DNA from: Tetrastigma voinierianum
Taxonomy: Eukaryota; Streptophyta; Magnoliopsida; Vitales; Vitaceae
NCBI GenBank assembly: GCA_016808115.1
Contig: JAEQBH010001143.1
Span: 62,001 to 126,000 of the forward strand
DNA: 64,000 bases
Direction of reading: 5' to 3'
The notes below the pieces were generated by a model, which saw nothing but the letters and a program-made list of their open reading frames with translations, did not search any database and was not told the origin of the DNA. Below are positions 11,192 to 22,803 of the stretch, piece by piece (within the stretch, counting starts at the first letter, position 1; each line of letters opens with the position of its first letter). The position numbers and the translations under genes were made by a program.

Positions 11192-11461
11192 GAAGACCAA
11201 CCTACTTTTCAGCAGGATCAACTGACTATACTGTTTATAAAACAAATTCAACAATTTAGTTTTGTACAGGATTGATAGTGACCCAACCTTCATGCGGACT
11301 TGAAGCTGGAGTATACGAGGGAAAAGAATGCAATTCTAGTCTTTCAATTAAATTGGTTGCAGCCCCACCAAATATGTCTGAGAAAAATGTCCTTTGTTTG
11401 AGGACAAACAAATCTTTCTTTTCTTTAGCAGGGACAAGCAAAATTTAAGTTTAGGGGAGTT
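11192..11461 (+). other. 3' internal end and polypurine tract of family-G element
   Basis: About 250 bp of unassigned internal sequence, then gaggacaaacaaatc, gcagggacaagc and TTTAAGTTTAGGGGAG near 11444-11459. That last block resembles the 'TTTAAGTTTGGGGGAG' polypurine tracts common before plant gypsy LTRs. Nothing else is left of this element's 3' coding end. Confidence 0.55.
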
Positions 11462-13813
11462 TTATGAGCTTAAAGTCATCCGTTTTCAGTCGCGAATTTT
11501 ACGATTGATTTCTATCTAAAACGGTGATTGAAATGTTGAATAACTCCTGGCTTGCTATCGTGAGAGATTCAAGAGAAAGAGGATATTCTGATAAAGGAAG
11601 CGGCGGGCGGCGGGAATGACACAGTGGTGAATGATGTTTGCAACGGGAGAAATGCATAAGGAAGAAAGGTTTTGTTGTAGTGGCGCCTTGGCGGTGATGA
11701 AGAATCACATCAGTGTATCGCAAACTCGATCATTGACATAAGGGCAACTAAAGCGAAACTGGCGGTCGCCTTGAAACTCAAATTCGGGTAACCATAAATT
11801 AATGAGAACAAGATATGATCTTCGCTAGCTTGTTTGAGTCGCGACGAGGGTGAAACAGCGATAGACATGGAGATCGTGACACTTAGAATAGAAATTGCGA
11901 CATAAGATTACTTCAAGAGGCTGAACATGAGGTCGCGACATCTAGAAGTGAGTCGGGACATGGGTTGCAAAGAACTAAGGTTGCGGCGTCATTGATGGTC
12001 CACGACATCGAGTTGCAAGAACTAAGATTCGACATCATTGATGGTCGCGACATCGGTTACAAAGGGCAGGTCGCGGCGCGTCATTCGATGGTCACGACAT
12101 CGGTTACAAGGAATTAAGGTCGCGACGTCATTCAGTCATCGCGACATCAGTTGCAAAGAACTGAATCACGATGTCTGCGATGCGACGCCGATTCCCACAA
12201 GAAGAAGGTGGCGACATCATTTATCGGTCGGCGACATCAGTCGAGAATCTTCAAGGCAGAGTCGCGACCGATAAAAGCTTCTGCGGCGTGGATTGAGACA
12301 ATTGAGGTAGCGACAAAGGAATCGAGGTGACATTAACAACAAATGGGCGGTTAATCACGAAATCCACAAGGAGGTGCATCGAAGTTAGGGCCCAACTTCA
12401 GAACCCTATAAATCTGCTTGGTGCTTCTTAGAAGAAAAGTAGCTCTCGACGACTGAGAGATGCGGGTGGCTAAAGGCTCTTGTATTTTGATTTTCTTTTC
12501 TTTGTTTTGTTTTATTTTAGATTAGTTTGTTATTTCGTTTCAAATTTGGATCACGGGCGTTAGATTTGTTAAAGTAGAAGGTATTGAATCTGAAGTTATT
12601 TCTTTCAAATTACTTTGCTGGATTAATGCGAATTCGAGACAAATTTTAGAGTGGATTTCAGGTTCCGATTTACAGTGGTTTTCTTGATCACCAAGCCATT
12701 GTAGGGTGTAATTTAGTGATTTGAAACCCGGCTTCCATTGAATGAGGCTCGGTGTCGGAAATTATCTTTCTGCATAAATTTATTAAAGCTATTGAACTAT
12801 CGGAGTTTATTAAATCTACTTCTTTGGTTTTGAGTATTCATGAGTGATCCCCAATGTAAGCGTTTATACCATAATAGGATTGTCTCCATTTATACGATTT
12901 CAAAGGCCCTCTGGGTGACCGCAGGCAATGCGAGTGATGAACAATTTTTGAAAGGTATGCGAATCTAATAATGGTGATCTAATGAGCTCTGTGAATTTAA
13001 ATTGATAAATCCTCTTCTCACTTGAAATCGAGAATGAGTTGAATGACTTATCCATTTAAACAAGCAGAGAGTTCACCTCGATTCGAATAGTACGTTCAAT
13101 CCCGTGTTAGCAAGGATCTAATCGAGAAAGGATGGCTGATTCCAATTTGGAGGAAGAGAAACCGAGTAAAGTGTAAACCCATGCTATATACCATATGCTT
13201 AGGAGCTAAGGTTTCTGAGTCCATGTTCAGGGTATGAAGTATTGAAAAAGAAAAATATGCAGAACAAGGCAACCCGGATTAAAAGTAGTTATCTAATCCT
13301 CTGTCTTTGAAAGAATCAGGGAAGATTAGATGATGAAAATCTTGGTAAGGAGAATCCAAGCACTACCTTTATTCCTTGGACGGGTTTAAATATGTGGTTC
13401 ATGAAGAGCAAAGTTACGAGTGAGTACACGAGAATTGATTGTTCCTGATAAGTATTTTTAATGCTCCCTTTACAATAGATAATGATCGATCCCGAATTTG
13501 TTATTTTAGATTTTCATTTTTAATTCATTTTGTTATTAAGTCACTTTTCTTAGTTTTTATTATTTTAAGGTTTGCTAAGAATATTTCAAATTGCCTATAA
13601 AAGTCGAATAGTATAGAGTTTGAGTAGTCGGGGGTAATTGATTGAGAATATTGAGATCTATGTGGGATCGATGTCTGGACTTAAATCAATTTACTACTTG
13701 TTCGACTGTACACTTACTGACATCTTGGATCAAAACCCGAGAAAGAAATTGATTTACTCTTAAAGAAGTACTTTTAATCGGTCTGATAGATGAAACACAA
13801 CAAACGAGTTTCA
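11462..13813 (+). repeat. Family-G LTR (2.35 kb)
   Basis: It lies between a polypurine tract (left) and a primer-binding site (right). The start TTATGAGC is probably a worn TGATGAGC, and the end is GTTTCA. It contains a 46-47-bp GTCGCGAC repeat block, a TATA box TATAAAT at 12407, and near the end a U5 phrase, gggatcgatgtctggactt, typical of gypsy LTR ends that I recall. There is no coding sequence. The assignment is by structure, as no second copy is present. Confidence 0.6.
11841..12270 (+). repeat. Imperfect 46-47-bp tandem repeats with GTCGCGAC palindromes
   Basis: The phrase tcatt.gatggtc.cgacatcg recurs at 11989, 12035, 12081 and 12128. Spacings are 46, 46 and 47 bp, and each unit holds GTCGCGAC-like words. 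Looser copies extend on both sides. The block is upstream of the TATA box, so it lies in U3. Confidence 0.75.
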
Positions 13814-13831
13814 TGGCATTATTGTTGGGGA
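13814..13831 (+). promoter_or_regulatory. Primer-binding site of family-G element
   Basis: TGGCATTATTGTTGGGGA follows the LTR end directly. It matches TGGCGTCGTTGCCGGGGA-type plant sites with C-to-T and G-to-A changes. About 50 bp of leader follow before the sequence switches to a minus-strand chromovirus fragment. Confidence 0.6.
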
Positions 13832-13879
13832 TTAGATAATAGTCCTTGGGCGTCAGCTGAAATTTGTATAGGTATTTTG

Positions 13880-15240
13880 GTCCGTCGAGAAAGAATTGAG
13901 CACAAACTGATCCTAATGGGGTTGGAACACCACATGCATGAGGTCCCGTGAATCTGGATTAGACGTGCGTCAATCGAGGCATCACGAAGTAAACTCAGAA
14001 GTGCCATAACGTGTCTGAGCAATTTGTCTTGAGGATATCTGTCTCCCCTAACCCTCGATTGATGGTAGCTAGTGCAAGGTCTATCATGGAGTAGACTCAC
14101 GACTCCTCTCAAGCCCGATCAAACAAATCATCAATCCTGTGTCCGGTACCGATTCTTGTAGTAACTCTGTTGATTGTTTTGTAATCAATGGTCGGAAGAG
14201 TCTGGTCCTTTTCTTATAGAGTAGGCAGGAGCCCCATGGTGGGAGTCTTTCGGTCTAATAAACCCACTTGTCCATTAGCTCCTATGGCTGGACTCACAGT
14301 TCTACAGCTCAGCCCCGAATTTGCCATCCTATGGAGTCATAGAGATGGGTGAAGTACCAGGTGTAACTCAATGCAAAGTCTACAACCCTCTCTGGAGGCA
14401 ATCGGTAGCTCATGTCTACAACCCTCACACTGCAAACCTAGAGTGAGTCTAAGTCCAGTCTCACCTCGTCCTCTAGAGCCAAGGCTTGCTAATAACCTTC
14501 ACTTGTCCATGACTTTGGACTCATTACCATATGGGGCAAAATATCATGCTTGTCCACCTAAAATACAACACGAGTATCGTCCTGGGTGTAGGTGGTAACC
14601 CTCCTATGCTCACAATCGATGATGACCCTGTAAGCTATCAGCCAATCCATCCCAAGGATGACATCAAACTCATTGTCCATGGCTCCCTCGAGATCTCTTG
14701 TGAGTAAGATCTGAGATCTCTAACTCACAACCGATATCATCCTATCCTTGCCCTAATCCCACAAGGGAGAACTCACATACAAGGGCCACTCTAAGGCCTC
14801 AACCTCTAAGCCCAACTCTATCTGTGATCGACAATGAATGAATCGAAGCCTGACATCAAATAACACTCTTGCCCATAGGCGAGATAGCAAAAAGCATTCA
14901 CCTGTATATTTGGCGTCTGTGACTCAGCCAGTGGTGTGATGGCGTTTGGCCGAACCCACGACGTCCACGCACGTGGGCTCGTCCTGCGCCTCGACCATAG
15001 TCTACGGCCTCTGCGGCTGCACGTGTAATGGGAGGTGCCCATGCGACTTCTGGCGATCTTGGCTCCTTTGGCGCTGTCTTGGGTGGTGGAGGAATATATT
15101 GTATGTGGCGCCGTTTCAGAGATGCGGTGACCTTTCGTCGACCAGCGGAGACTTTCGTGGATGGCGGGTAACCCGACACCACTCTGAAATGGACAAATCT
15201 CCTTTGTGGGAGCTCTACGAAAATACAACACATTCGATCA
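13880..15240 (-). pseudogene. Chromovirus gag-knuckle/protease/reverse transcriptase relic
   Basis: Read on the minus strand. Near 15230 CCIFVELP and CPFQSG resemble a worn CCHC knuckle of gag. Near 14850 DSFIVDHR marks the protease region. Near 14650 NEFDVILGMDWLIAY is the conserved block after the protease. From about 14250 to 13900 reverse-transcriptase pieces follow: KNRYR, then SYHQSRVRGDRYP, then FMDLM in a shifted frame near 13930. Many frameshifts and stops are present. RNase H and integrase are absent. The fragment abuts LTR L1 at its upstream end and the G leader at its downstream end. Confidence 0.7.
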
Positions 15241-15245
15241 CGTAG

Positions 15246-16944
15246 CGGCTACATCCCGATGTTTTACAAAGACCTTCACACTTGAGGTCCATATACAATT
15301 AAAATGAGTAAAAATGGCCACGTGGGCCCATACATCAATACTTACTAATATATCAACCAACTATATTACATGGTTCAAGAGTTAATAAATCACTCTTAAA
15401 TTCAAACATATATTAAGATTTACAATTTTAATACATATTTATACAAAATGAAAATTTCAAAGCCACAGTAGCTTTCTTCTAAACATGTTTGTAGGTGTAG
15501 GTCCTCACGCATACGTACACCGAAATAGTGATCCTCGGCCGGGGTGGGCAAAGCCCGAGTAGTGATAGGCTCCTACGTGGGTTACTCCCCACCTAAGTGC
15601 ACATGCATAGCCATTGAGTTACACTCAAGTAAATGCGCGGTCCTGCTTAGGATGTCTATGCCCGATCCGTGTCTCGGAGTCCTCAGGCTCTCTCACATGC
15701 CTAAGCCAAATCACGGGAATAAAGAAATCACAGTTTTTTTAAAACAAAAGCTTTTTGTTCGAAAACTTACTACCGAGTTCGGTAAAATTTATTGGGGACA
15801 ACCCTTCGAAGTGAATCGTTGGATAACCCTTCGAAGCAGTTCATGGGCCTCAGAGCGTGAATTGTTGGACAATCTCCTAACACAATTCTCCGAGAAAATC
15901 TTCCGTCAAAATTCCTTTCACAATATTTTCCTTTTCTTTTTAACTACATGTATTCACTCCTCCTAATATTCTAGGGTGCCCTAGTGCATATGGAATGCAT
16001 TATGTCCAATATTGACAACTCATGCAAATATATAAAAACATAATATATTAGCATAATTGAATTCACCTGATTCATGTTATTAAGATTCACATCAATAACA
16101 CCAAAATTAGCCCTATGGGCTAATTGTAAATACAAGCAATTCATTTTGAATCACTCAACAACACAAAAATCACACCAAAAATCACATGAACAGTGAAATC
16201 CTGGTTGGCAGCATTCCGCAGCCTAAATTAGGGATTTCCTCACTTTCGGTTCAAAGCTGAGGCCAGATAACACGGCTTCTAGGCCTCGACAAATCCTTAT
16301 CCATAATAATGGCCCTTAGCGAAAGAATAAGCAAGTAGGAAAGATCCTACCTCTTGGGTTGTCGGAACTCCACGAATCAGTGTCACGCGTGGCCCTCGCC
16401 GCGTAGATCGACTTTGCTTCTTGCTTTCACGTGAGAACCGACGGTTGAGCAATTTAGGAAATCTATAGAGATGCTTCTCTCCTCCAAACCTCAATCCCAC
16501 CCTCACTGCCGATTTTGCCTCCTACGCACGTTTTTCTTCTTCAAATTGAAGAAGCCCATTCATCTTTGTCTTATTCTCATTTAACTTTTCAAAATTCATC
16601 CATGTCCCTTTTTGTCTTTGATTTTAACACTTGGCTTAATCTAAACCATTAAATACCGTCCTCTCTAATCATGCAACATGTCACATGAGTACATGTAGTA
16701 GGTGACTTTGTCACATCATGTCTTTCATAAAGCAGTTTGCGACTTTTGAGCCACCATGTGCCTCGAAAAGCGTGAAATTCCATTGTATAGGAATTCGGCC
16801 GAAATTCGATGTGGTAGCTAGATTCGAGATATTTCCTTGATTAAAGATCCGTTTCGTCGTCGAAATTTAGAAAAATTTTGGATTTTGACCCGAATTACTC
16901 ATATTTACCATTTTCATAAAATTGGATTTTCTCGGGGGTTTCCT
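15246..16944 (-). repeat. Chromovirus LTR L1
   Basis: It aligns throughout with the LTRs at 38300-39953, 46226-48023 and 53042-55039. Shared landmarks are cccatacatc..caaccaactatatta, tgggttactccccacctaagtgcac, gagaaccgacgg and the ggtagctagattcg phrase near the LTR start. The 3' end is worn, and I place it near 15246. There is no primer site next to it. Confidence 0.7.
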
Positions 16945-17496
16945 GCTTGTATCCTCTCTGTCCCATGGATTGGTGAGATTATGACGTCCGAAACCTAGGA
17001 TCTCTGTCTCTAGGGGCAATCCCTCCACATATGTCGAGACTCTGCAGCAGTAGGTAGCACACCATCTACCCATCACATTGTGACCCTAACTCGTCGTGAT
17101 GATTGGGATGGTGTCCCATAACCTTGGGATTCCTGCCTCGGTGGGAAATCAGTCGAGAAAGTGTCGTTTGTCGGCGAAATAACACATCATACGCCTGCTG
17201 ACTAAATGTCCGTCGGCCTTAGTCACGATAACCTTGGCCTTGTCTGAATATCATGCGAAGCGAAGGTCTTACGCTTCTTTCGAGGTTGGAAGAAGATGGA
17301 TCTTCCTTCCTCTTAATTACCGACACCATATCTTGGATGCCTCGTATCATCACATCACTCTCCCTCTATGACCATTGGAGGATGATGTGCTTAAGCTTAT
17401 TGGAGGTTGTTTGACACCTTACGGCTGGCTATTGCACATGCACGTGCGACCAGCGGTATTGCAATCCTATGGCCTCGATGAGGCCCATTGGTGAAA
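16945..17496 (-). pseudogene. Chromovirus gag relic, left part, interrupted at 17496
   Basis: Homologous to the gag/linker relic at 41950-42370: both contain aataacacatcat, gaagaagatggatctt and cgtgcga..gcggta phrases. A CCHC-like piece reads HMWRDC in one frame near 17020. The matching other side of the break is at 36689, where text equivalent to 42373 onward starts. This gag was therefore split by the 19.2-kb T insertion. It joins LTR L1 without a polypurine tract, so the rest of the element is deleted. Confidence 0.6.
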
Positions 17497-19106
17497 TGAT
17501 TCGTGCCACGGTAGGGTGATCTGGAATCAACGAAAATTTATGACCTAAGTTCTCTACTGCTGGTAATTCGACTGCTATGATATAGCGATCTAGAGGTCGA
17601 ACACGGGGATGAGTTTTCATCCCACAGAATGATTAACATTAGTGTTTGAAAATTGGTGAGGCTTTGTTTGGATTTTCGGTTACTGTTAAAAGCAGTGGGG
17701 GTTGTATGTTCATTCGCTGTAATGGCAAAGTGGAAGTGTGAAATGGTAACCTTGAAGAGCTTGGGTCACTAGCTTGATAACATAGGGCTATTAAAGTGTC
17801 CTGGGTTATATCCTCGCGTGGGAGAAAATGACATAGTCAAAGCCGCCAGGATCTTTGTTTAGCTATAAAACCTAACCTAGAACCCTCCTATTTGAGTCAA
17901 CCCAAGTACTAAGCATTTAAAGTCCATTCGAGTTTGAAACCCTAGCATTTAACCTCGTTCCATGGCTGTAAATGACATCTAAAGAATGTCGGTGCATCTA
18001 ACATTAGAATACTTCCAGACAAACATGGCAGAGTATTGACCAAAGGAAAGACATTAAATGCCATTAAACCCTAGTTTGGAAAAGTGGGAACCATAAATGC
18101 GATACTGTAACATTCAAACATGAGGACAACTGCGCGGCCCAGAAACCAAGCTATAGCCCTCATAACCAAGGCTATGGGGCTTAGCCAAGCATCCCTTGAG
18201 TTGTCATCCTCAAGGGGGGTGTTTGGCAGTCGAGAAAATGAGAGAAAGAGGAGAGAGAAGAAAGCAAAATGAGACCTAAAATGAAAGCTGCGGGAAAACT
18301 TTATAAAATAAAAAGTTGCTTAGGGTTACAAAGAGGTGGGGGTTTTATGATCGATGAAGTGTGAAAACACAAAAAATACCTAAATATGAAGTACATAAGG
18401 GTCCAAAAATGGTAATACATCTAAAACATGGTGGATTTGGGATCAAGTATGCAAACACAAGGAGGCTGAGATTTCGCTATGCGGGAAATTTCGCTAGCAT
18501 GTGAATTTAGCTATCTTTGTAATTTCTATAACTGTGAAATTCTACAGAGATAGTGAAAATGGGAAATTTCGCTAGCTAGCGAAATTTCACGAGCCTAGCC
18601 AAATTTTTGTGAGATAGCGAAATTGGAAAATTTAAAGCTAGGCACCCGATAAATTCGCTAGCTGTAAATTTAAGCTAACCTAGCGAAAATTCCCAGTTTA
18701 AGCTAGGATTCTTGAATTTTAAGCTATCATTGCGAATTTTCCTTGATCAGTAACATTTCGCAATCATAGCGAAGTGCAGGATTGCTCTGCTTCATGTTTT
18801 GCCTCGGCGATCCTCTGCACTTCTTATTCATCGCTTTGCCTTGATTCTTCTTGAATCTTGATATTTCGCCAAGCGCCGGCTCGGTGGAAGATCATCGAGA
18901 TTCTCGCATTCAACACCAATAAGAAGCTAAACTGTGATTGAAGTTCTCAAAAACACATAAAACTATCAAAACAATCTCATGGAATTAGTGAAGTAAGTGT
19001 ACACCTTTTATCGATTGAAACTAGAGTGAAGTATGATTAGTGCATAAAAAGCACTCAAAACCTATCTTGAATAGGGTTCAAAATAGCACTTTTTAGGTAC
19101 TAATCA
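17497..19106 (-). repeat. 3' LTR of element A
   Basis: On the minus strand it starts TGATTAGTACC at 19106 after a polypurine tract and ends GGCACGAATCA at 17497. It is 1610 bp. The 73-nt inverted start is 19034-19106 and the palindrome array is about 18466-18775. The TATA region is worn. Confidence 0.85.
18466..18775 (-). repeat. TAGCGAAA palindrome array in A 3' LTR
   Basis: Multiple TAGCGAAA/TTTCGCTA words, including the perfect 18-bp palindrome TTTCGCTAGCTAGCGAAA at 18567-18584. It has the same position relative to the LTR start as the arrays in B and the solo LTR. Confidence 0.7.
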
Positions 19107-19144
19107 CACCCCCCAATCGACACGTTGCTAGTCCCTTAGCAATG
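19107..19144 (-). promoter_or_regulatory. Polypurine tract and hairpin of element A
   Basis: On the minus strand the hairpin CATTGCTA-AGGGAC-TAGCAACG (19123-19144) precedes CGATTGGGGGGTG, which abuts the LTR at 19106. This is the same arrangement as at 6994-7031 and 9676-9713. Confidence 0.8.
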
Positions 19145-20344
19145 TTAAAACAAAAAATGGGATGCATGTTGTGCTTTTACAAAAAGTGTATTTGGGTCAA
19201 AAAGCGTATGTACATGTAAGCTTTACCTTTAGCATGAATAATTTACACCCTGTATGAAAACCGGTCATGAGAGAACAAAAACCATATAAGAACAAGTTTT
19301 AGGGCAATGCCAATTTCAAGGAAATCAACCTGAATTTCCACCAAAATCTAATTGTTCCTAAGGTAACCAGTTTGAGCCAATAAATTGCAAGCTATTCCAC
19401 CTGGCTTTAGCCTATTGCCATGGCCTTAAGCTGTTGACCAACCTAAATAGGGCTAGCCCCTACGCTCTTGTTCTTCCTTGATTGCAATGTAAGTTGCAAT
19501 GCCAAAGCTTCGACTGCACCAAAGTCCGTTAAGCGAGGGTCCACCGATGACTCGACGATTAAGGTTTAGGGCATCAAGCGAAAGGATCATGACCATGAGC
19601 TGCGTAGGCTTCACCCACAGGACTCGAATGATTTCGAGAATTAAGCACCTGACACGCTAAACTCTGCAATCCACCCATGCTTGAACACTAAGTGGTGACT
19701 CCCAACTTGTGAAGGTTTAGGGCCTTTGGGCTTTAAAGACTTTTCGCCGCCTTACCCCTCGAGGCCCAGGTGTTGGTTTTGAATGAGTGTCACGGCTTTT
19801 ATTTTTCTTTTTCTTTTTGATTGAATTTTTTTTTTTTTGGAAGACTTCATTGGTCTTCATGGGTAAAAACCTGGCCATGAGTCGTCCAACAGTTTAAAGC
19901 CGGCTTTGCAAAGTGAAAAGAGGTGCATAATTTCACAACCTATTGGTACAATCTGGTGTGCAGTGTGTGAATCAGCTAAAGGGGGAATGTTCTAGGTTGA
20001 ATAGGCCAAAATCTCAATTGACCAAAAACTAAATCATGCATGGAATTGTTCTAGCATTTAGGTAACAAACAGGGTTTTAAATTTTCAATTAAAGGCAAGA
20101 GAAGATACATAAAATGGAGACACAAAAATGAATTGCAAAAGTGTAGTAAAATGTAAATAGTGCTATAAAGCTTTTGATATAACCAAAATGGCTAATACAT
20201 GCTTGATATAGCTAAACATAACAAAAGTACCACTGCCTACTATTGGCTAGTACATGAATCCCGTACAAAATGAGTAGGCAGTTGATAAAGCCAAAAACTG
20301 TACAAAAACATAATAGAAGACACTCCTAACTCTAACTTTTCCTC
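19145..20344 (-). other. 3' non-coding region of element A
   Basis: Reverse-complement homologue of 8380-9675. Landmarks include accttaatcg..gagtcatcggtgga, a homopurine tract (plus-strand pyrimidines at 19797-19846), and ctctcatgac..ttttcatacaggg. No conserved frame is visible. Confidence 0.65.
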
Positions 20345-22110
20345 CTAGCCAAAGTAGAAACATGTCATAGGGGTAGGAAAGTTAGAACAGTGTGACCGCA
20401 ATCTCGCGGTGGTGGTGGATCGAAGGCTCTTCTTCAGAAACACATCTAAAGGAGCTCTTTGTCCTTTGGCGTGGGCTCTCGAAGGCGAAACATGCGGGGC
20501 CGAGGGTGGCTCATGATCTGCGGGAGCATGGCGTAATGATGCTGCAAAGTGGTCTCGGCTCGAGTCAATCTTTGGTCCATCGATGCACGTGGTGGCCATG
20601 AGCGAGACTGACATCCTAACATTTGCGAGCTCATCGGCCGGCATGGGCGTGCTCCGGAGAATCTTGCGTTTGTATATGATGGGCGGGGTGTCGGCGGGGG
20701 CGTGGTGAGACGAGGTGGAGGAGATGGAGGAGATATATCTGGCTTGGACTCCTCTCCATCTCTACCTCGGGAGGCAGATCATCTCTCTCCTGGGAGTCCT
20801 GCGCCTCCTCGTCCAGTTACCTCTCACAGTCCCTGCTTCTTTGGAGGAGAAAGAAATCGGCATCACCATGGCTCTCTCCATGAGACGGGCCACGAGGGGC
20901 ATCGATCCTCCTCTCGATACGGGGCTCATACAGCCCGAGTGCTCGGGACTGGCTCGCGGTCGTGGCATCAACAAGGGCCAGACTGCGCCGAGCCGGGCCC
21001 TTGCGGTGGACCTTATCTTCGAGGGCGTGGGCGGTCATCACCAGCCCGGAGGACTGGGCAGAGATCCCTCCGAGATCTGTCTGAGCCTCGAGTATGGCTC
21101 CCTTGCGGCGAGCATTAGTCTTTATGTGAGGCTTAGGCTGGTCGGACGAGGTGGTCCACTAAAAGCATCGGCGGGGCGCCTCTGAAAAGAAATGCTGGTC
21201 GGTAGTGGTGTCTCGAGGCGAGGGCGACGGACCATCTCCCTCTGTGTCGGCTGAGGCCAATCTCGATAGCCTCGAATTGGCACCTTTCTGTGGCGAGCCT
21301 AATGCGGGCGATATGTCGCGCTACGAGCGGCTCCGATTCGTCGTCAATGCGAGATGTCGAGCTCCGGCGGACCGGCGCTCCCCGAAGTCATGGGTTGTAA
21401 GCGAAGTACCACCGGGGATGATGAAAGCTACCTGGTGTCATGTACGTCGTGAGGGAGTAATCGTGTCAGTCTCATGGAGTCCACCCGAGCAGGGTGGTCA
21501 GCGCCGGCTTGCGTCGTATGCGACTCTCCATGGAAATCTCTGGCGTGGAGCCCGACGTTCCTCGGAATCGGGGTCCCAACAAACAATGGTCGCCTGATCC
21601 TCGAGGCAAGCGATAACTGGGGAGATGAGCTCTCCTCGGCTGCCGGTGTGGAAGGCGACGGCTGAGGCCTAGATGATGAAGACTCCCTCGGACCTGATGT
21701 ACGGGCCCGCTTGGAGGGCCGGGCCCTCCTGGATCGTCTCTGAGGCACTAGGGAGGGGGCCCGAGGTCCCATCCTCGTCTGGTACCTCCTGAACCCCTGG
21801 GGCTCCTCCGGGACTGCTGCTGGGACTACTGCAGGCTGCTCCATTTGCGGAGTAGGCGGAGGGGGGAGATGGGCCTGCGGGCGGCCCTCGGTGAGTGTGC
21901 GGACCCTCCATCTCCCCCAGTGCTGAATCGACCATGGGCTGGCGGGACCCGCCTGATGCGATACCATATTTCTTTGTCGAGAAAGTGTGTGTGTGTACGA
22001 GAGGCGGGGGCAAGGCTCCTGTTTGGGAGCGATGCGGGGTGAGCACATAGAGAAGCTGGACGGGGCTCGGGGCTGAGACAGAAGATAAGGCTAGGCCGGA
22101 GCACGGCTAG
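20345..22110 (-). pseudogene. Second ORF of element A, decayed
   Basis: A GC-rich minus-strand relic. The best open stretch is 22048-21428, with a Pro/Ser/Arg-rich N-terminus and the pieces GFRRYQTRMGPRAPS, RRSRRARPSKRARTS and then LHARDFHGES. Beyond that, shifted frames show ILEAQTDLGGIS-like and DKVHRKGPARRS pieces near 21010. The block order is the same as at 380-2150 and 26440-28500. I recognise the ORF type (plant retroelement-associated protein) but not its function. It lies where pol would be in an autonomous element. Confidence 0.6.
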
Positions 22111-22447
22111 AATTTAGGCCCGTAGACGGCGACAACCCAGGGCGGCGTAGGGCGAGACACGCCTGTGGCGATCGAGCCGAGCGGGCGATCTTGGGCTCGA
22201 ACACGTCTGCGTGGCGAGAGCGGCGGTAGTCTGCGAACCGCGGGGCTGATAGCTGGCGGCTAAAGGGCTGACCATGGACTAGAGCGGCGGGAATACTTGG
22301 ACAGCGTGCGGGGTGCGATCTGATGCTCGGGTGGTGGTCGGCTCTGGTGGCCGAGCGCGAGCAGGTGAGAACTGGCGCTACGAGCTCGGAGAGGAGAGGA
22401 AAAAAAATCTTTAGGCCAATTTGTGTGGTTGAGGCCTTCCCCCTCCC

Positions 22448-22455
22448 TTTAAATA
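22448..22455 (-). promoter_or_regulatory. TATA-like box before second ORF of A
   Basis: Minus-strand TATTTAAA sits just upstream of the GC-rich ORF and about 35 bp downstream of a TAGCGAAA palindrome pair (22491-22509). It is positionally equivalent to 303-310 and 28508-28515. Confidence 0.45.
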
Positions 22456-22490
22456 AAGCCTTGAAGGGTAGCGAAGAGCCACCGGGCTGA

Positions 22491-22509
22491 TTTCGCTATA
22501 ATAGCGAAA
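22491..22509 (-). promoter_or_regulatory. TAGCGAAA palindrome near internal TATA site of A
   Basis: TTTCGCTATAATAGCGAAA, one copy of the same palindrome that fills the LTR arrays, is here placed outside the LTR and before the internal TATA-like site. Confidence 0.55.
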
Positions 22510-22795
22510 TTGAGCCAAAATTGGGTTCACCTGCAATAAAAAATTAATTTGATTTAAGCACATTGAAAACAAAAATCAACAAGAATTATTATTCTAAACA
22601 AAAATTTTAAAATAAAAAAATAAAATTAAACGTAGGCTACTTAAAAAAGGAAAGATGCTAAAACGAGAAATTACTAAAAAGGGAAAGTTACTAAAAATAG
22701 AAATTAATCAATTTTTAAACTAAAAGAAAAAAAAAAAAAAAAACTTTTGAGCTGCAATTTGGTTTCATTTGACACCAAATTAGCTCAATTTTACC
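22510..22795 (-). other. AT-rich spacer between protease and second ORF of A
   Basis: Reverse complement matches 1-240 of the window (gctcaaaa, tttttagtaac words). It is A/T-rich with a poly-A tract at 22727-22743 and has no coding signal. Confidence 0.65.
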
Positions 22796-22803
22796 AACTC
22801 CAT

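Noticed and set aside
11256..11723. Two minus-strand open frames of 61 and 74 codons near family G
   Set aside because: They run across the polypurine tract and into the LTR start, against the element's direction, with no recognisable motif.
20345..22450. Bacterial contamination or a host gene because of high GC
   Set aside because: The block is flanked by family-specific retroelement sequence, has two sister copies in the window in the same position, and shows the same conserved protein pieces.
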